Below are positions 63,084-64,000 of a stretch of DNA of 64,000 bases, piece by piece (position 1 is the stretch's first letter; each line of letters starts with the position of its first letter). This DNA is from Xanthomonas bromi (GTDB lineage Bacteria > Pseudomonadota > Gammaproteobacteria > Xanthomonadales > Xanthomonadaceae). A model generated the notes under the pieces. That model searched no databases and was not told the origin of the DNA. It saw only the letters and a list, made by a program, of their open reading frames with translations. The stretch lies in assembly GCF_900092025.1 (NCBI RefSeq), contig NZ_FLTX01000012.1, positions 1 to 64,000 on the forward strand. The letters run 5' to 3'. The position numbers were made by a program, and so were the translations under genes.

Positions 63084-63854
63084 TCAGTTGGACCAGCCGC
63101 CATCGATGATGTGGGTCTGGCCGGTGGTGAACGAGGATTCGTCCGAAGCCAGGTACACCACCAGCTGCGCAATCTCGCGCGGGTCGCCCAGGCGGCCCAT
63201 CGGCTGGCGATCGGTGAAGCTCTTCCACACCGCCTGTTCGTCGCCACCCAGCGCCTTGACGCGCTGGCCCAGCGACGGCGTCTTGATGGTGCCGGGGCAG
63301 ATTGCGTTGCAACGCACGCCCTGCGCCACGTAATCGGCGGCGATCGCCTTGCTCAGGCCGATGACGGCGGCCTTGGTCACGCCGTAGACGAAGCGGTTCG
63401 GCACGCCCTTGATGCTGGAGGCGACCGAGGACATGTTGATGATGCTGCCGCGGCCGCGTTCGAGCATGCTCGGCAACACCGCTTTGCAGGTGTAGTACAT
63501 CGCATCGACATTGATCGAGAACGAGCGGCGCCAGGCCGGTTCGTCGCAATCGAGAATGCTGCCCTGATGCACGAAGCCGGCGCAGTTGAACAACACGTCG
63601 AACGGGCCATGTGCCTCGATCAATGCGGTAATCGCGGCCGCGTCGGTGACGTCGAGCAGCTGGGTGGTGATGGCCTCCGATTCGGCGGCCAGCGCCTGCA
63701 AGGCGGCGGCGTCGATGTCGGTGGCAATCACCTGTGCGCCGGCACGCGCGCAGGCCAGCGCGCTTTCGCGGCCGATGCCGGCACCGGCGGCGGTGATCAG
63801 GCAACGCTTGCCCTGCAGACGGGTAGTGGGAGTGGTGGGGATCGAGACAGTCAT
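63084..63854 (-). CDS. SDR-family 2-keto-3-deoxy-L-fuconate dehydrogenase
   Basis: Predicted 256 residues, a classical short-chain dehydrogenase: cofactor loop TAAGAGIGRESALACARAG near residue 20, the NCAG-type FNCAGFVHQG, catalytic SSVASS and YGVTK (Tyr/Lys), and the PGTIKTPS C-terminal segment. Placement beside fucD and the FAH gene indicates oxidation of 2-keto-3-deoxy-L-fuconate. Its ATG overlaps the stop of the amidohydrolase gene by ATGA, so they are translationally coupled. Confidence 0.9.
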   Translation of the reverse strand: MTVSIPTTPTTRLQGKRCLITAAGAGIGRESALACARAGAQVIATDIDAAALQALAAESEAITTQLLDVTDAAAITALIEAHGPFDVLFNCAGFVHQGSILDCDEPAWRRSFSINVDAMYYTCKAVLPSMLERGRGSIINMSSVASSIKGVPNRFVYGVTKAAVIGLSKAIAADYVAQGVRCNAICPGTIKTPSLGQRVKALGGDEQAVWKSFTDRQPMGRLGDPREIAQLVVYLASDESSFTTGQTHIIDGGWSN

Positions 63855-64000
63855 ACCGATGGGGTTCCTTGGGTTGGGGCCGCCGACCGTGGCAGACGAT
63901 AAAACATGCGTGCGTTTTCGCCGAACACCGCATCAGCGCGTTCGGCGGCATGACGGGTAACGAGTTGCTGCGCGAGATCGAACCACTGCGCGTAATCGGC
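63851..64000 (-). CDS. Amidohydrolase family protein, probable L-fuconolactonase (C-terminal 49 residues)
   Basis: The last 50 codons of a gene that continues past the right edge. The tail reads ADYAQWFDLAQQLVTRHAA and ends with a FGENARMFYRLP segment, the usual end of COG3618-type amidohydrolases, in which FGxNAxxFYxL is common. Extra residues follow the FYRLP. In this locus it would open L-fuconolactone to L-fuconate. The stop is inside the SDR start codon. The catalytic part is not visible, so the function rests on context. Confidence 0.75.
   Translation of the reverse strand, partial: ADYAQWFDLAQQLVTRHAAERADAVFGENARMFYRLPRSAAPTQGTPSV

Overview
The window looks like a stretch of a Xanthomonas chromosome. 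The DNA is GC-rich and tightly packed. It carries a giant SKWP-repeat type III effector of the XopAD/RipS family, a hallmark of plant-pathogenic Xanthomonas and Ralstonia. It also has a xyl-box operator of the Xanthomonas XylR type, the L-fuconate pathway known from X. campestris, and a GH94 enzyme of the cellobionate phosphorylase type. The species cannot be fixed from sequence reading alone. No tRNA, rRNA, CRISPR array or prophage was seen.

Layout. 1-3.9 kb: start of xylA (minus) with an upstream xyl-box, then ttcA, rdgC and a YgjP-like metallopeptidase. 3.9-11 kb: a small inverted-repeat element, a small hypothetical gene, an alpha/beta hydrolase overlapping hemH, a Ysc84-domain protein, tatABC, a BPSS1780-like membrane protein and a class I glutamine amidotransferase. 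11-20 kb: the XopAD-like effector, with 25 tandem 42-residue units and a C-terminus holding two modules that resemble RelA/SpoT nucleotidyltransferases. 20-27.4 kb: an orphan GspE/PilB-type ATPase, then glyQ, a duplicated 135-bp repeat, glyS and a TPR-sulfotransferase. 27.6-36.2 kb: a TonB-dependent receptor divergent from tamA-tamB. 36.2-38.2 kb: a degraded IS5-type transposase, three short genes joined by ATGA overlaps, and decayed DNA. 38.2-39.4 kb: two AroQ-like proteins that have lost active-site residues, and a 75-residue partner. 39.6-46.7 kb: a PQQ-propeller enzyme and a cellobionate locus (gluconokinase, GPH transporter, GH94 phosphorylase). 46.8-49.8 kb: a GH115 alpha-glucuronidase with its own xyl-box. 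50-54.4 kb: an SSS-type hybrid histidine kinase, and mntP behind a yybP-ykoY Mn2+ riboswitch. 54.5-57.3 kb: an S41-type protease gene with a probable frameshift in its signal peptide, and a membrane-bound AraC regulator split by an in-frame TGA. 57.4-64 kb: the L-fucose/L-fuconate locus (IclR regulator, operator, FucP permease, mutarotase, fuconate dehydratase, FAH hydrolase, SDR dehydrogenase and the end of an amidohydrolase).

How the genes work together. Much of the window concerns breakdown of plant cell walls and sugars. The xyl-boxes probably place xylA and the GH115 xylan debranching enzyme in one regulon. The GPH transporter, GH94 enzyme and gluconokinase form a route from cellobionate to glucose-1-phosphate and 6-phosphogluconate. 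The last cluster takes L-fucose through fuconate without phosphorylation. Decay is seen around the IS5 remnant, in the split AraC gene and near xylA. Two families of short dispersed repeats occupy many intergenic spaces.
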